64,000 nt of DNA, from assembly GCF_002270485.1 (NCBI RefSeq), contig NZ_NQOG01000001.1, positions 62,001 to 126,000 of the forward strand. Direction: 5' to 3'. The position numbers and the translations under genes were made by a program. Source of the DNA: Anaerostipes hominis (ex Lee et al. 2021). GTDB taxonomy: Bacteria; Bacillota; Clostridia; Lachnospirales; Lachnospiraceae. Positions 42,799 to 53,595 of the stretch are shown here, one piece after another. Under the pieces are notes generated by a model. That model had not been told where the DNA came from and searched no databases. It saw only the letters and a list, made by a program, of their open reading frames with translations. How positions within the stretch are numbered: the first letter of the stretch is position 1; each line of letters begins with the position of its first letter.

Positions 42799-43440
42799 AT
42801 GAATGAAACATACCCATTTTCCCTCGAACCTCTTCCATACGATTATGATGCCCTGGAGCCGGTGATTGATGCTGAAACTCTCAGATTTCATCACGATAAA
42901 CATCTTGCCACCTATGTAGAAAAATTGAATGCGGCAATCAAACCCCACCAAGAACTGCATAACATGACGCTGGAACAGTTGCTTACAGAACCTGATAAAA
43001 TTCCGGAAGAAGCAAAAACTCCTATTAAGAACAACGGCGGAGGAGTTTACAACCATCAAGTATATTTTAATGCTATGGAAAAGGATGAATTTACAACTCC
43101 CGAAGGGGAAATTAGAAAAGCCATAGAGAGGGATTTCGGATCTCTTGATGCCTTTATGAAAGAAATGACGGAAGCCGCACTTTCACAGTTTGGTTCCGGT
43201 TACGGATGGCTTGTAAATAACAATGGAAAACTAAAAGTGATTAATCTTCCGAATCAGGATGTACCGCTCAGTGATACTCTTTATCCTCTTCTTCCTGTTG
43301 ATGTCTGGGAACATGCTTATTATCTCCAGTATCAAAATCGGCGTCCGGACTATGTAAATAACTGGTTCTCGCTTATTAACTGGGACTATGTAAATGAGCG
43401 GCTGGAAGACAGCAAAAAATGGTTTCAGGAACATAAATAG
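42799..43440 (+). CDS. sodA: Superoxide dismutase, Mn or cambialistic type
   Basis: 213 residues. The metal ligands are His31 (RFHHDKH), His86 (YNHQVYF), Asp168 and His172 (DVWEHAYY). The Gly-rich GGGVYNH and the glutamine in NLPNQD follow the manganese pattern rather than the iron one, so Mn or either metal is likely. It detoxifies superoxide in the cytoplasm. It is divergent from the RND pump, preceded by GGAG about 12 bases from the ATG, and followed by a clear terminator. Confidence 0.95.
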   Translation: MNETYPFSLEPLPYDYDALEPVIDAETLRFHHDKHLATYVEKLNAAIKPHQELHNMTLEQLLTEPDKIPEEAKTPIKNNGGGVYNHQVYFNAMEKDEFTTPEGEIRKAIERDFGSLDAFMKEMTEAALSQFGSGYGWLVNNNGKLKVINLPNQDVPLSDTLYPLLPVDVWEHAYYLQYQNRRPDYVNNWFSLINWDYVNERLEDSKKWFQEHK

Positions 43441-43455
43441 CCTAAACCATTCAGC

Positions 43456-43500
43456 AAAAAAAGGAACAATCCCTTGATATCGCAGGATTGTTCCTTTTTT
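43456..43500 (+). terminator. Intrinsic terminator of sodA
   Basis: Ten-base stem GGAACAATCC (43463-43472) with 43485-43494, extended by A-run/T-run pairing, then six T. It begins 16 bases after the sodA stop. Confidence 0.9.
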
Positions 43501-43661
43501 ATTTCATAGGAAAGGCCTACGTCCCTTCCTATGAAATAAAAACGCTCCGTGGGTTGTGCACAGATGCGTAAGGAAATCATTTGCCTTCGGCAAATTGCAT
43601 CTGGCACGCAAAGTTGTCAAGCCCCTCAAAAAGTGAGGATTGGGAAGATGATGTGGTCTTG
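43501..43661 (+). repeat. Dispersed palindromic repeat, long copy
   Basis: Starts with a perfect 12-base hairpin (43501-43512 with 43526-43537), then AAAAACGCTCCGTGGGT, an internal nested hairpin module (CAGATGC/GCATCTG enclosing ATTTGCC-TTC-GGCAAAT), and ends with GTGAGGATTGGGAAGATGA and CTTGCCCACTTTGT. The first and last parts recur, inverted, at 51734-51829. It fills the space between sodA and guaB and has no coding capacity. Confidence 0.75.
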
Positions 43662-43680
43662 CCCACTTTGTCCTTTATCC

Positions 43681-45165
<1,485 letters not shown>

Positions 45166-45182
45166 CTAATTTATAGTTTTAT

Positions 45183-45211
45183 ACTATAACAAATTCTAAA
45201 TTCTTTGTCAA
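45183..45211 (-). promoter_or_regulatory. Promoter of guaB
   Basis: Near-perfect sigma-A promoter on the minus strand: -35 TTGACA (45206-45211), 17-base spacer, -10 TATAGT (45183-45188), 48 bases before the ATG at 45135. No purine riboswitch was seen in the short leader. Confidence 0.88.
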
Positions 45212-45215
45212 CAAG

Positions 45216-45249
45216 CAAAGGATTATTGCCCTCAAACAATAATCCTTTG
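45216..45249 (-). terminator. Hairpin after the orphan IIA-like gene, probable terminator
   Basis: Perfect 13-base stem CAAAGGATTATTG (45216-45228) with 45237-45249 and an 8-base loop. The following sequence on the minus strand (CTTGTTGAC) is poor in T, so termination may be weak; it lies directly before the -35 of guaB. Confidence 0.6.
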
Positions 45250-45258
45250 TACAATCGT

Positions 45259-45627
45259 CTAGTCTTCTTCAATTGTGATCTTTGATCCGACTTTTAACTT
45301 AGGCATTGGATTGGCCTCAACACAGATGCTTCCCGGAAGCCCTGCCTCAGCTGCCCCGCTGAATACTACTGTCAGATGTCCAAGAGTCTCTAAATTAGAC
45401 TGGGCAATTTCTCCCACAGCGGTGATCTTAAACTCTGTATCGTCAATCACCAGTGTGTTTCCTTTGCTGATTGTCCCGTCTACTTGATTGACATCGATAA
45501 AATGGCAGAAATCTTTCAGTGTATCCGGAACATTCTCACCGAACAGCACAAACATCCCTTCATCATAAAAGGCATCAACCTGGTCTCCCAATTCATAGAC
45601 AGACGTTTGAAAAATTGTTTTGCTCAT
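45259..45627 (-). CDS. Orphan glucitol IIA-like protein without the canonical histidine
   Basis: 122 residues clearly related to glucitol-type PTS IIA (compare 10824): both have the start with a hydrophobic strand and D-x-A-F, LKDFC, ITAVG and LGHLTVVFSG. In the transport protein the segment after the shared cysteine reads CVLH (His44); here it reads CHFID, giving Ile at the position of that His, although His42 is near. No IIB or IIC gene is adjacent. It lies 15 bases after nfnB and likely is co-transcribed with nfnA-nfnB. A non-transport role, possibly sensing or binding, is inferred. Confidence 0.8.
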   Translation of the reverse strand: MSKTIFQTSVYELGDQVDAFYDEGMFVLFGENVPDTLKDFCHFIDVNQVDGTISKGNTLVIDDTEFKITAVGEIAQSNLETLGHLTVVFSGAAEAGLPGSICVEANPMPKLKVGSKITIEED

Positions 45628-45642
45628 ATCCTGTCCTCCCGA

Positions 45643-47031
45643 TTATCCTCTTAACTTTTTGTCAATGGCTGCCGCCGCTTTCTTTCCAGCACCCATGGCC
45701 AAAATGACAGTTGCCGCACCCGTGACAGTGTCTCCTCCTGCATAGACTCCGTCTTTGCTTGACTCCATCGTCTCTTCGTCAACAATGATACCGCCCCATT
45801 TCTGAACATCCAATCCTGGTGTTGTATGACGGATCAATGGGTTCGGACTCTGTCCAATCGCGATGACAACAGTATCTACATCAATATCGTAGTTAGATCC
45901 TTCAATCGGAACCGGAGATCTTCTTCCTGAGGCATCGGGTTCTCCTAATTCCTGTTTTACGATCTCCATCTTCTCTACCCATCCGTCCTCGTCTGCCTTA
46001 ATGGCTACCGGATTATTTAAAAACTTAAATATAATTCCTTCTTCTTTTGCATGATGAAGTTCTTCCAGACGGGCAGGTGCTTCCTCTTCACTTCGTCTGT
46101 AAACAATATATACCTCATCTGCTCCGAGACGCTTAGCTGTTCTGGCAGCATCCATTGCCACGTTTCCTGCTCCCACGACTGCAACTTTCTTTCCGATCTT
46201 TACCGGAGTCGGGTACTCTGGGAATTCATAGCCCTTCATCAGATTTACACGGGTTAAAAATTCATTGGCAGAATAAACTCCAAGGTAGTTTTCCCCAGGA
46301 ATATTTAAAAATCTTGGAAGGCCTGCTCCGCTGCCCACAAAGACAGCTTCATATCCGTCTTCCATCAGTTCATCGATGGTAACAGATCTTCCGACGATAA
46401 CGTTGGTCTCGATCTTCACGCCAAGATTCTCAACGGATTCTATTTCTTTCGCCACTAAGTCTTTTGGAAGACGGAATTCCGGAATTCCGTAGCTCAGTAC
46501 TCCGCCTGGCTTGTGCAGTGCTTCAAATACTGTCACTTCATATCCTTTTTTGATCAGTTCCCCGGCACAGGTAATACCTGCTGGTCCGCATCCTACGACT
46601 GCGACTTTCTTTCCATTCTTTTCGATGTTGACTTCAGCCGGTTTTGCATTTGCCATGTGGTAGTCTGCAACAAACCGCTCCATACGCCCGATTCCAACAG
46701 GTTCACCCTTGATCCCACGGACACATTTTCCTTCACACTGATTTTCCTGAGGACATACGCGGCCGCAGATGGCAGGCAGGGCATTCTCACTTGTGATTAC
46801 TTCATAAGCGCCTTCAAAGTCGCCTGCGGCTACTTTTTCGATAAATTCCGGAATCGGTACGTTGACCGGACATCCATTGACACACGGTTTATTCTTGCAG
46901 TTTAAGCAGCGGGTTGCTTCTTCCATAGCCATTTCTTTCGTATATCCCAAAGCAACTTCTTTAAAGTTCTTATTCCGAACATTCGGATCCTGTTCCGGCA
47001 TTGCTACTTTATTTGGACTCATATTTGCCAT
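45643..47031 (-). CDS. nfnB: NfnB-like/glutamate synthase small-subunit-like flavoprotein
   Basis: 462 residues. N-terminal iron-sulfur region CLNCKNKPCVNGCPV and CGRVCPQENQCEGKC, then two nucleotide-binding folds: FAD (AVVGCGPAGITCAGEL) and NADP (AVVGAGNVAMDAARTA), then CVYAGGDTVTGAATV. The pairing with the next gene, a PyrK-like subunit (start 47855), is that of NfnAB, the electron-bifurcating NADH-dependent ferredoxin:NADP oxidoreductase of Clostridia. The protein family is also annotated as homotetrameric glutamate synthase GltA; no large glutamate synthase subunit gene is nearby. Confidence 0.88.
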   Translation of the reverse strand: MANMSPNKVAMPEQDPNVRNKNFKEVALGYTKEMAMEEATRCLNCKNKPCVNGCPVNVPIPEFIEKVAAGDFEGAYEVITSENALPAICGRVCPQENQCEGKCVRGIKGEPVGIGRMERFVADYHMANAKPAEVNIEKNGKKVAVVGCGPAGITCAGELIKKGYEVTVFEALHKPGGVLSYGIPEFRLPKDLVAKEIESVENLGVKIETNVIVGRSVTIDELMEDGYEAVFVGSGAGLPRFLNIPGENYLGVYSANEFLTRVNLMKGYEFPEYPTPVKIGKKVAVVGAGNVAMDAARTAKRLGADEVYIVYRRSEEEAPARLEELHHAKEEGIIFKFLNNPVAIKADEDGWVEKMEIVKQELGEPDASGRRSPVPIEGSNYDIDVDTVVIAIGQSPNPLIRHTTPGLDVQKWGGIIVDEETMESSKDGVYAGGDTVTGAATVILAMGAGKKAAAAIDKKLRG

Positions 47032-47033
47032 GA

Positions 47034-47855
47034 CTATTTACCCCTCCCAATCTTACACTCGTGTTCTTCTTCTCTGAACATTGTCTGACGTTTCATGCAC
47101 TCATCAAAATCCACCTGGAATCCGTCAAAATCCGGTCCGTCCACACAGGCAAACTTCGTCTCTCCGCCTACTGTGACACGGCATCCGCCGCACATACCGG
47201 TTCCGTCAATCATGATTGGATTCAGGGATACCATGGTCGGAATATCATGCTGTTTTGTAATTTTTACAACGTTTTTCATCATGATCAACGGTCCGATCGC
47301 GATGACTTCGTCGTACTTCACGCCTTTTGCAATCTGATCTTCCAGAACATTCGTAACGAATCCTTTTGTTCCAAGGCTTCCGTCATCTGTGGCAATAAAT
47401 ACATTTTCACAGAACTCTTCAAATTTTTCCTTTAAGATAACAAATTCTGCACTCTTGCCTCCGATAATAACATCAACAGGGACTCCCATTTCGGCAAGTT
47501 TGCGAAGCTGAGGATAAAGAGGTGCTGCACCGACTCCTCCTGCCACACCTAAAACTCTCTCTCGTTTATGTAAGATGGACGGCTGTCCAAGAGGACCTAC
47601 AAAATCGGCTACATAGTCTCCCTCTTTCTTCTTGCTTAATAATTCTGTGGAATATCCGACAACCTGATAAATGATCGTGACTGTTTCCTTTTCTCTGTCA
47701 TAGTCTGCGATAGTCAAAGGAACTCTCTCACCTTTTTCATCAACACGGATAATAATGAACTGACCTGGTTCACACTTCCTTGCAACGAATGGTGCGTGAA
47801 TTTCCATCAATTCAACCAAGTTATTAAGTGTCTCTTTTTTTACTATTTTATACAC
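47034..47855 (-). CDS. nfnA: NfnA-like ferredoxin-NADP reductase subunit (PyrK family)
   Basis: 273 residues from a GTG at 47855 (start VYKIVKKETLNN). AGAGGTG sits six bases ahead, and the family begins M/VYKI; an ATG seven codons upstream (47876) is the alternative. FAD region RVPLTIADYD, NAD-binding GVAGGVGAAPLYPQ, and the 2Fe-2S cysteines GTGMCGGCRVTVGGETKFACVDGP. It forms the NADH/FAD/2Fe-2S half of NfnAB, bifurcating electrons between NADPH, NAD and ferredoxin. It has a promoter at 47894-47921 and is followed by nfnB after two bases. Confidence 0.88.
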   Translation of the reverse strand: MYKIVKKETLNNLVELMEIHAPFVARKCEPGQFIIIRVDEKGERVPLTIADYDREKETVTIIYQVVGYSTELLSKKKEGDYVADFVGPLGQPSILHKRERVLGVAGGVGAAPLYPQLRKLAEMGVPVDVIIGGKSAEFVILKEKFEEFCENVFIATDDGSLGTKGFVTNVLEDQIAKGVKYDEVIAIGPLIMMKNVVKITKQHDIPTMVSLNPIMIDGTGMCGGCRVTVGGETKFACVDGPDFDGFQVDFDECMKRQTMFREEEHECKIGRGK

Positions 47856-47893
47856 CAAATACACCTCTTTCTGCATCTTTTAATATCTTTTTT

Positions 47894-47921
47894 ATTATAT
47901 CGTGAAACTGTACAATAGCAA
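47894..47921 (-). promoter_or_regulatory. Promoter of nfnA-nfnB
   Basis: -10 TATAAT (47894-47899), 16-base spacer, -35 TTGCTA (47916-47921) on the minus strand. Confidence 0.7.
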
Positions 47922-47984
47922 AGCATTTTTTTGAAATTCTTAAAATACTCTTAACAAATGAAAAAACCTGCCTTGTTTCTGCAC

Positions 47985-48018
47985 AGAAAAAAGGAGAAAG
48001 AACCGGCTCCTTCTCCTT
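47985..48018 (-). terminator. Intrinsic terminator of the coiled-coil gene
   Basis: Arms AAGGAGAA (47991-47998) and TTCTCCTT (48011-48018) with a 12-base loop, then six T on the minus strand. The hairpin overlaps the gene's stop codon (48017-48019). Confidence 0.82.
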
Positions 48019-48862
48019 AAAATATTTTGTTTAATTTTACACTGTGATTTGTGACTGTCTTTTTTAACAGATCGACATCGGTCTCCAAAACATCCTGTCT
48101 TCTTATAACCATCTTGTATCTGGATGAATCTTCACGGTTTTCAAAGAGTACATTTAATTTGGTGCAGATTTCATTCTCCAGGATCATATGAATATCGGAA
48201 AATCCAGCTTCCATTTTCGTTTTAAGATCAGATACCTCTCCTTCCGTTCGCTCCAAACGGGATTCTATGGAATTTGTCTTCTCTGATATAAAATCTATTT
48301 TTTCTGACATAAGATTTGACTTTTCTGTGAGAATATCAGTGCGCTGTAAGAGAAGGCTGTTTTGTTCACCTAGGAATTTTGTCGTCTGATCCAGCTGATC
48401 TGTTTTTTCTTCCAAAGCAGAGGTTCTTTCATTTAATTCCTGAATACTGCTTTCCATTCTGTCTGTTTTTTCGTCCAGTCTCTGGATATCCTGGCTCAGT
48501 CCGTCTGTCTTCTCATCCAGCCTCTGGATATCCTGGCTCAGTCCGTCTGTTTTTTCGTCCAGTCTCTGGATATCCTGGCTCAGTCCGTCTGTCTTCTCAT
48601 CCAGCCTCTGGATATCCTGGCTCAGTCCGTCTGTTTTTTCGTCCAGCCTCTGGATATCCTGGCTCAGTCCATCTGTTTTCTCATCCAGTCTCTGAATGTC
48701 CTGAACGATCATATCTGTTTTTTCTTCCAGATTCTCTGTTTTTACCGTCAGCAGATCCACTTTTCTCTCAACACGTCCCATTCGTCCGTCAAAGGCTGTC
48801 ATACTGGAATTCACCTGCTGCATCAGATTATACATGTCTTTTATCATTTGTTCTTCCGGCAA
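48017..48862 (-). CDS. Repetitive coiled-coil protein
   Basis: 281 residues, soluble, no signal peptide or membrane helix. A TTG start at 48862 is preceded by AAGGAGG at eight bases. Residues about 55-138 are six tandem 14-residue units, DIQRLDEKTDGLSQ; outside them, degenerate forms continue (LEEKTDMIVQ, LNERTSALEEKTDQLDQ, ILTEKSNLMSEKIDFISEK). Each unit is two heptads, so a long parallel coiled coil is expected. The C-terminal 60 residues lose the pattern. Similar proteins are annotated only as hypothetical or SMC-like. The gene is monocistronic with its own promoter and terminator. Confidence 0.82.
   Translation of the reverse strand: MPEEQMIKDMYNLMQQVNSSMTAFDGRMGRVERKVDLLTVKTENLEEKTDMIVQDIQRLDEKTDGLSQDIQRLDEKTDGLSQDIQRLDEKTDGLSQDIQRLDEKTDGLSQDIQRLDEKTDGLSQDIQRLDEKTDRMESSIQELNERTSALEEKTDQLDQTTKFLGEQNSLLLQRTDILTEKSNLMSEKIDFISEKTNSIESRLERTEGEVSDLKTKMEAGFSDIHMILENEICTKLNVLFENREDSSRYKMVIRRQDVLETDVDLLKKTVTNHSVKLNKIF
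48461..48712 (-). repeat. Tandem repeat of six 42-base units with an 84-base higher-order period
   Basis: Units start at 48461, 48503, 48545, 48587, 48629 and 48671. Units 1 and 3 are identical, units 2 and 4 are identical, and the two types differ at several synonymous positions; unit 5 is a hybrid and unit 6 has diverged. So an 84-base pair has been duplicated as a block, recently. Confidence 0.92.
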
Positions 48863-48902
48863 TTTTTTCGCCTCCTTCTTACATATTTTAGGAATTGTAA
48901 AT

Positions 48903-48931
48903 ATTATACTTCTTTCTTTACTCTTTGTCTA
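48903..48931 (-). promoter_or_regulatory. Promoter of the coiled-coil gene
   Basis: -35 TAGACA (48926-48931), 17-base spacer, -10 TATAAT (48903-48908) on the minus strand, 41 bases before the TTG start. Confidence 0.82.
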
Positions 48932-48963
48932 CCCTTTTGTACTGAAATGCATTTTTTATATCA

Positions 48964-48999
48964 TGAAAAAAAGAAGGCTGACGAGTTTATCAGCCTTCT
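48964..48999 (-). terminator. Intrinsic terminator of groESL
   Basis: Ten-base stem AGAAGGCTGA (48972-48981) with 48990-48999, eight-base loop, and seven T on the minus strand. It lies 47 bases after the groEL stop. Confidence 0.9.
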
Positions 49000-49046
49000 C
49001 TTTGTTTCTGTATCTCTTTTACAATCAAACACCTTATGAAATCCGA

Positions 49047-50696
<1,650 letters not shown>

Positions 50697-50969
50697 CTAT
50701 TCTACAACTGCTAAAATATCGTTCTGTTTTACGATAATGTATTCATCATCTCCACATTTTACTTCAGTTCCCGCATATTTGGAATATATGACTTTCTGTC
50801 CCTTTTCTACTTCCATTTTTACTTCATCCGTTCCAGGTCCGACTGCGACAACTTCGGCTTCCTGCGGTTTTTCCTGAGATGCTGTTGTCAACACGATTCC
50901 GGATTTTGTTGTAGTCTCAGCTTCCAGCTGTTTCAGTACTACTCTGTCTCCTAATGGTTTTAAATTCAT
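50697..50969 (-). CDS. groES: Co-chaperonin GroES
   Basis: 90 residues. LKPLGDRVVLKQLE at the start, the mobile loop TTTKSGIVLTTASQEKP, and the end KCGDDEYIIVKQNDILAV are standard. It is the lid of the GroEL chamber. The RBS is AGGAGG before the ATG at 50969. Confidence 0.98.
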   Translation of the reverse strand: MNLKPLGDRVVLKQLEAETTTKSGIVLTTASQEKPQEAEVVAVGPGTDEVKMEVEKGQKVIYSKYAGTEVKCGDDEYIIVKQNDILAVVE

Positions 50970-51025
50970 ATCATTACCTCCTAAAATTCAGATGAAATTC
51001 TTTTGTCTTATTTACCTGATTATTG

Positions 51026-51052
51026 TTAGCACTCACTCTCATCGAGTGCTAA
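51026..51052. promoter_or_regulatory. CIRCE operator (HrcA binding site)
   Basis: Perfect consensus: TTAGCACTC (51026-51034), nine-base spacer, GAGTGCTAA (51044-51052). It lies between the promoter and groES, so HrcA repression of groESL is expected. hrcA itself is outside the window. Confidence 0.98.
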
Positions 51053-51063
51053 TTACAAAATAT

Positions 51064-51091
51064 AGTATAACACCCCTTCAAAAAAATGCAA
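51064..51091 (-). promoter_or_regulatory. Promoter of groESL
   Basis: -35 TTGCAT (51086-51091), 16-base spacer, -10 TATACT (51064-51069) on the minus strand, immediately before CIRCE. Confidence 0.82.
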
Positions 51092-51111
51092 GGGCTTTTT
51101 TGAAAATTTTT

Positions 51112-51702
51112 TCACTTTTCCCCTTCCGGCCGATAGATATCTCCTAACTCCTTCCGGGCCTTTTTTGTGCACTCTCTCACGAAATCTGTCTTTGCCCTTG
51201 TATAGGCATCCCTGTCATGCTCATATTTTTTCTGAAGGCCGATCTTTAATTTCCCATATTCTTCTGCCGCTTCTCTGTGCCGTTCCAAATAATCCCGGAA
51301 ATAAAGTTCATCCCAGTCTCCCGGATACCTTACATGGAGATGATAGACCCTCTTGGCAAATCCCTGTAAAGTATAACCTTTCATAAACATCATATGCGGA
51401 GGAGGATTCCCTGGTTTTTTCACATAGATATATCCTTTCTTCTCCAATCCCCGGATAAGCTGCTTCAGTTCGCAGTGTTCTTCAATCTCCAACAGGATAT
51501 CAATAGTAGGCTTGGCCAAAAGTCCTTTCACAGCCGTGCTGCCGATATGGCTGATCCTCACCACCTGGTCCCGCCCGATCAAATGAAGCAACAGCTTCTT
51601 CTCATTTTCATACATCTGCTTCCACTCTTCCTTATGGCCGCACAAAACGATGGGGAAAAGTTCCCACAGTTCTTCATTGGACATTTCCGTAAGGTTTTTC
51701 AT
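51112..51702 (-). CDS. GrpB-family nucleotidyltransferase-fold protein
   Basis: 196 residues from ATG 51702, preceded by AAGGAG; an in-frame TTG at 51726 is less likely. Family blocks: ISHIGSTAVKGLLAKPTIDILLEIE (the GS and D-x-D positions of the fold), GFAKRVYHLHVRYPGDW and FRDYLERHREAAEEYGKLK. The UPF0157/GrpB family has a nucleotidyltransferase fold; its members' substrates are largely unknown, some are dephospho-CoA-kinase fused. The end lies close to the groES promoter. No operon partner. Confidence 0.88.
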   Translation of the reverse strand: MKNLTEMSNEELWELFPIVLCGHKEEWKQMYENEKKLLLHLIGRDQVVRISHIGSTAVKGLLAKPTIDILLEIEEHCELKQLIRGLEKKGYIYVKKPGNPPPHMMFMKGYTLQGFAKRVYHLHVRYPGDWDELYFRDYLERHREAAEEYGKLKIGLQKKYEHDRDAYTRAKTDFVRECTKKARKELGDIYRPEGEK

Positions 51703-51733
51703 CTTCTTCTCCTTCATTGTTCCCAAAATTAAA

Positions 51734-51829
51734 ACAAAGTAGTCAAGCCCGCCTCATCTCCCCAACCCTCACCCGCGGAGCGTTTTTCATTTCTTGGGAA
51801 AGTTTGCAGAGCTTTCCTAAGAAATGAAA
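51734..51829 (-). repeat. Dispersed palindromic repeat, short copy
   Basis: Read on the minus strand: hairpin ATTTCTTAGGAAAG...CTTTCCCAAGAAAT (51812-51825 with 51789-51802, one G-U pair), then GAAAAACGCTCCGCGGGT, GTGAGGGTTGGGGAGATGA, and CTTGACTACTTTGT. These blocks are the same as in the copy at 43501-43661 in the same order; the internal hairpin module of that copy (about 70 bases) is absent. Confidence 0.75.
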
Positions 51830-51859
51830 AGATAAGCCGTTGCAAAACAGCTTATCTTT
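51824..51859 (-). terminator. Intrinsic terminator of glnS
   Basis: Ten-base stem AAAGATAAGC (51828-51837) with 51850-51859, 12-base loop, then TTTTCATTTCTT on the minus strand. The dispersed repeat begins at once behind it, its first hairpin arm sharing the T-rich tail. Confidence 0.82.
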
Positions 51860-51868
51860 CTTCTGCTC

Positions 51869-53527
51869 CTATTTAGGCTGATAAGAACTCTTCATAGAAA
51901 CTATACGGTTAAATACCATGTGGTCCTCTGAAGTATCTTTTGTATCCAGACAAAAATACCCCTGTCTGACAAACTGGAAGCTGTCTCCCGGAGCTGCCTC
52001 CTCAAGAGACGGCTCTACATAACAGTCCTTTAATATTTTCAGAGAATTTGGATTTAAATTGACAGATCCATCCTCGTTATACACGCCTTTTTCCTCGTCT
52101 ACAATATTTTCATATAAACGGACTTCGGCCTTTTTGGCAAAAGGAGCAGCAACCCAATGGATGGTCCCCTTAACTTTTCGTCCGTCGGGGCTGTTGCCTC
52201 CTCTGGATGCAGGGTCATAGGTACAGTGTACCTCTGTGACATTTCCGTCCTCATCGGCCACATAGTCTGTGCAGGTCACAAAATATCCGTTCATCAGCCG
52301 CACTTCATTTCCGGGATACAGGCGGAAATACTTCTTAGGCCGCTCAATCTTAAAATCATCCCGCTCTATATACAACTCTCTGCAAAACGGCACCTTTCTC
52401 GTACCCATCTCTTCATTTTCCTGATTATTTTTTACTTCCATATATTCTACCTGATCTTCCGGGTAGTTTGTAATAACCAGCTTAATCGGATCCAGAACAG
52501 CTGATACCCTTGGCTTTTTCAGTTTCAGGTCATCTCTGATGCAGTACTCAAGCATGGCATAATCAACGGAGCTGTGACTCTTGGCCACACCAACCAGTTC
52601 CATAAACCTGCGGATGGATTCCGGCGTATATCCCCGGCGTCTCAATGCGGATAATGTAACAAGCCTGGGATCATCCCATCCATCCACGATTCCGTCATCT
52701 ACTAACTTCTTAATATAACGCTTTCCCGTCACTACATTGGTCAGATAAAGTTTTGCAAACTCGATCTGCTTCGGCGGATGTAAGAATTCACACTCTTTTA
52801 CCACCCAGTCATATAACGGCCTGTGATCCTCAAACTCCAGTGTACAGATGGAATGAGTCACGCCTTCAAAGGCGTCCTCCAGCGGATGTGCAAAATCATA
52901 CATCGGATAAATGCACCAATCGTCACCTGTATTGTGATGCTCCATTCTGGCAATACGATAAAGGATCGGGTCTCTCATGTTCATATTACCGGAAGTCATA
53001 TCAATCTTAGCCCTAAGCACCTTGCTGCCGTCTTCAAACTCTCCGTTTTTCATTGCACGGAATAATTCAAGATTCTCTTCCGGCATCCGGTCTCTGTACG
53101 GACTGTTTTTTCCCGGTTCCGTCAAAGTTCCCCTGTATTCCCGGATCTCCTCCGGTGTCAGATCGCACACATAGGCCTTCCCTTTTTTGATCAGGAACTC
53201 TGCACATTCATACATACGGTCAAAATAATCGGATGCAAAATAAATCGTCTGGTCATAATCTGCTCCGAGCCACTCCACATCCTCTTTGATCGAATCCACA
53301 TACTCGGTTTTCTCCTTCGTCGGATTCGTATCGTCAAACCGGAAATGAAAATCTCCGCCGTACTCTTTGGCCAGTCCATAGTTTAAAAGGATTGATTTGG
53401 CATGTCCGATATGCAGATAGCCGTTTGGCTCCGGCGGGAACCTGGTAACAATTTTTTCGTATTTCCCTTCTTTCAGATCTTCTTCAATGATCTGTTCTAT
53501 AAAATTTTTTGAGATCGCCTCTTCCAT
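51869..53527 (-). CDS. glnS: Glutaminyl-tRNA synthetase
   Basis: 552 residues. HIGH motif [57 protein letters not shown] and two C-terminal anticodon-binding beta barrels. The KMSKS-equivalent loop, MSKRK in E. coli, reads TGKRY here. It charges tRNA(Gln) directly, so the GatCAB of this organism need not serve Gln. It has its own promoter overlapping the end of radA, and a terminator. Confidence 0.95.
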   Translation of the reverse strand: MEEAISKNFIEQIIEEDLKEGKYEKIVTRFPPEPNGYLHIGHAKSILLNYGLAKEYGGDFHFRFDDTNPTKEKTEYVDSIKEDVEWLGADYDQTIYFASDYFDRMYECAEFLIKKGKAYVCDLTPEEIREYRGTLTEPGKNSPYRDRMPEENLELFRAMKNGEFEDGSKVLRAKIDMTSGNMNMRDPILYRIARMEHHNTGDDWCIYPMYDFAHPLEDAFEGVTHSICTLEFEDHRPLYDWVVKECEFLHPPKQIEFAKLYLTNVVTGKRYIKKLVDDGIVDGWDDPRLVTLSALRRRGYTPESIRRFMELVGVAKSHSSVDYAMLEYCIRDDLKLKKPRVSAVLDPIKLVITNYPEDQVEYMEVKNNQENEEMGTRKVPFCRELYIERDDFKIERPKKYFRLYPGNEVRLMNGYFVTCTDYVADEDGNVTEVHCTYDPASRGGNSPDGRKVKGTIHWVAAPFAKKAEVRLYENIVDEEKGVYNEDGSVNLNPNSLKILKDCYVEPSLEEAAPGDSFQFVRQGYFCLDTKDTSEDHMVFNRIVSMKSSYQPK

Positions 53528-53566
53528 CGTGTCTCCATTCCTCCATACTTTTCGTTATTCTTTAAT

Positions 53567-53595
53567 AATATAAGACATATTTTAAATACAATCAA
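53567..53595 (-). promoter_or_regulatory. Promoter of glnS
   Basis: -35 TTGATT (53590-53595), 17-base spacer, -10 TATATT (53567-53572) on the minus strand; the -35 lies inside the last codons of radA. Confidence 0.78.

Noticed and set aside
48461-48712. CRISPR-like array of regular repeats
   Set aside because: Units of 42 bases follow one another without spacers and translate in frame as DIQRLDEKTDGLSQ heptads on the minus strand; it is a coding tandem repeat.
48379-48891. Open plus-strand frame rich in SGYPGSVRL repeats
   Set aside because: It is the antisense reading of the coiled-coil gene; its repeats mirror the 42-base units, and the minus-strand gene has the promoter, ribosome site and terminator.
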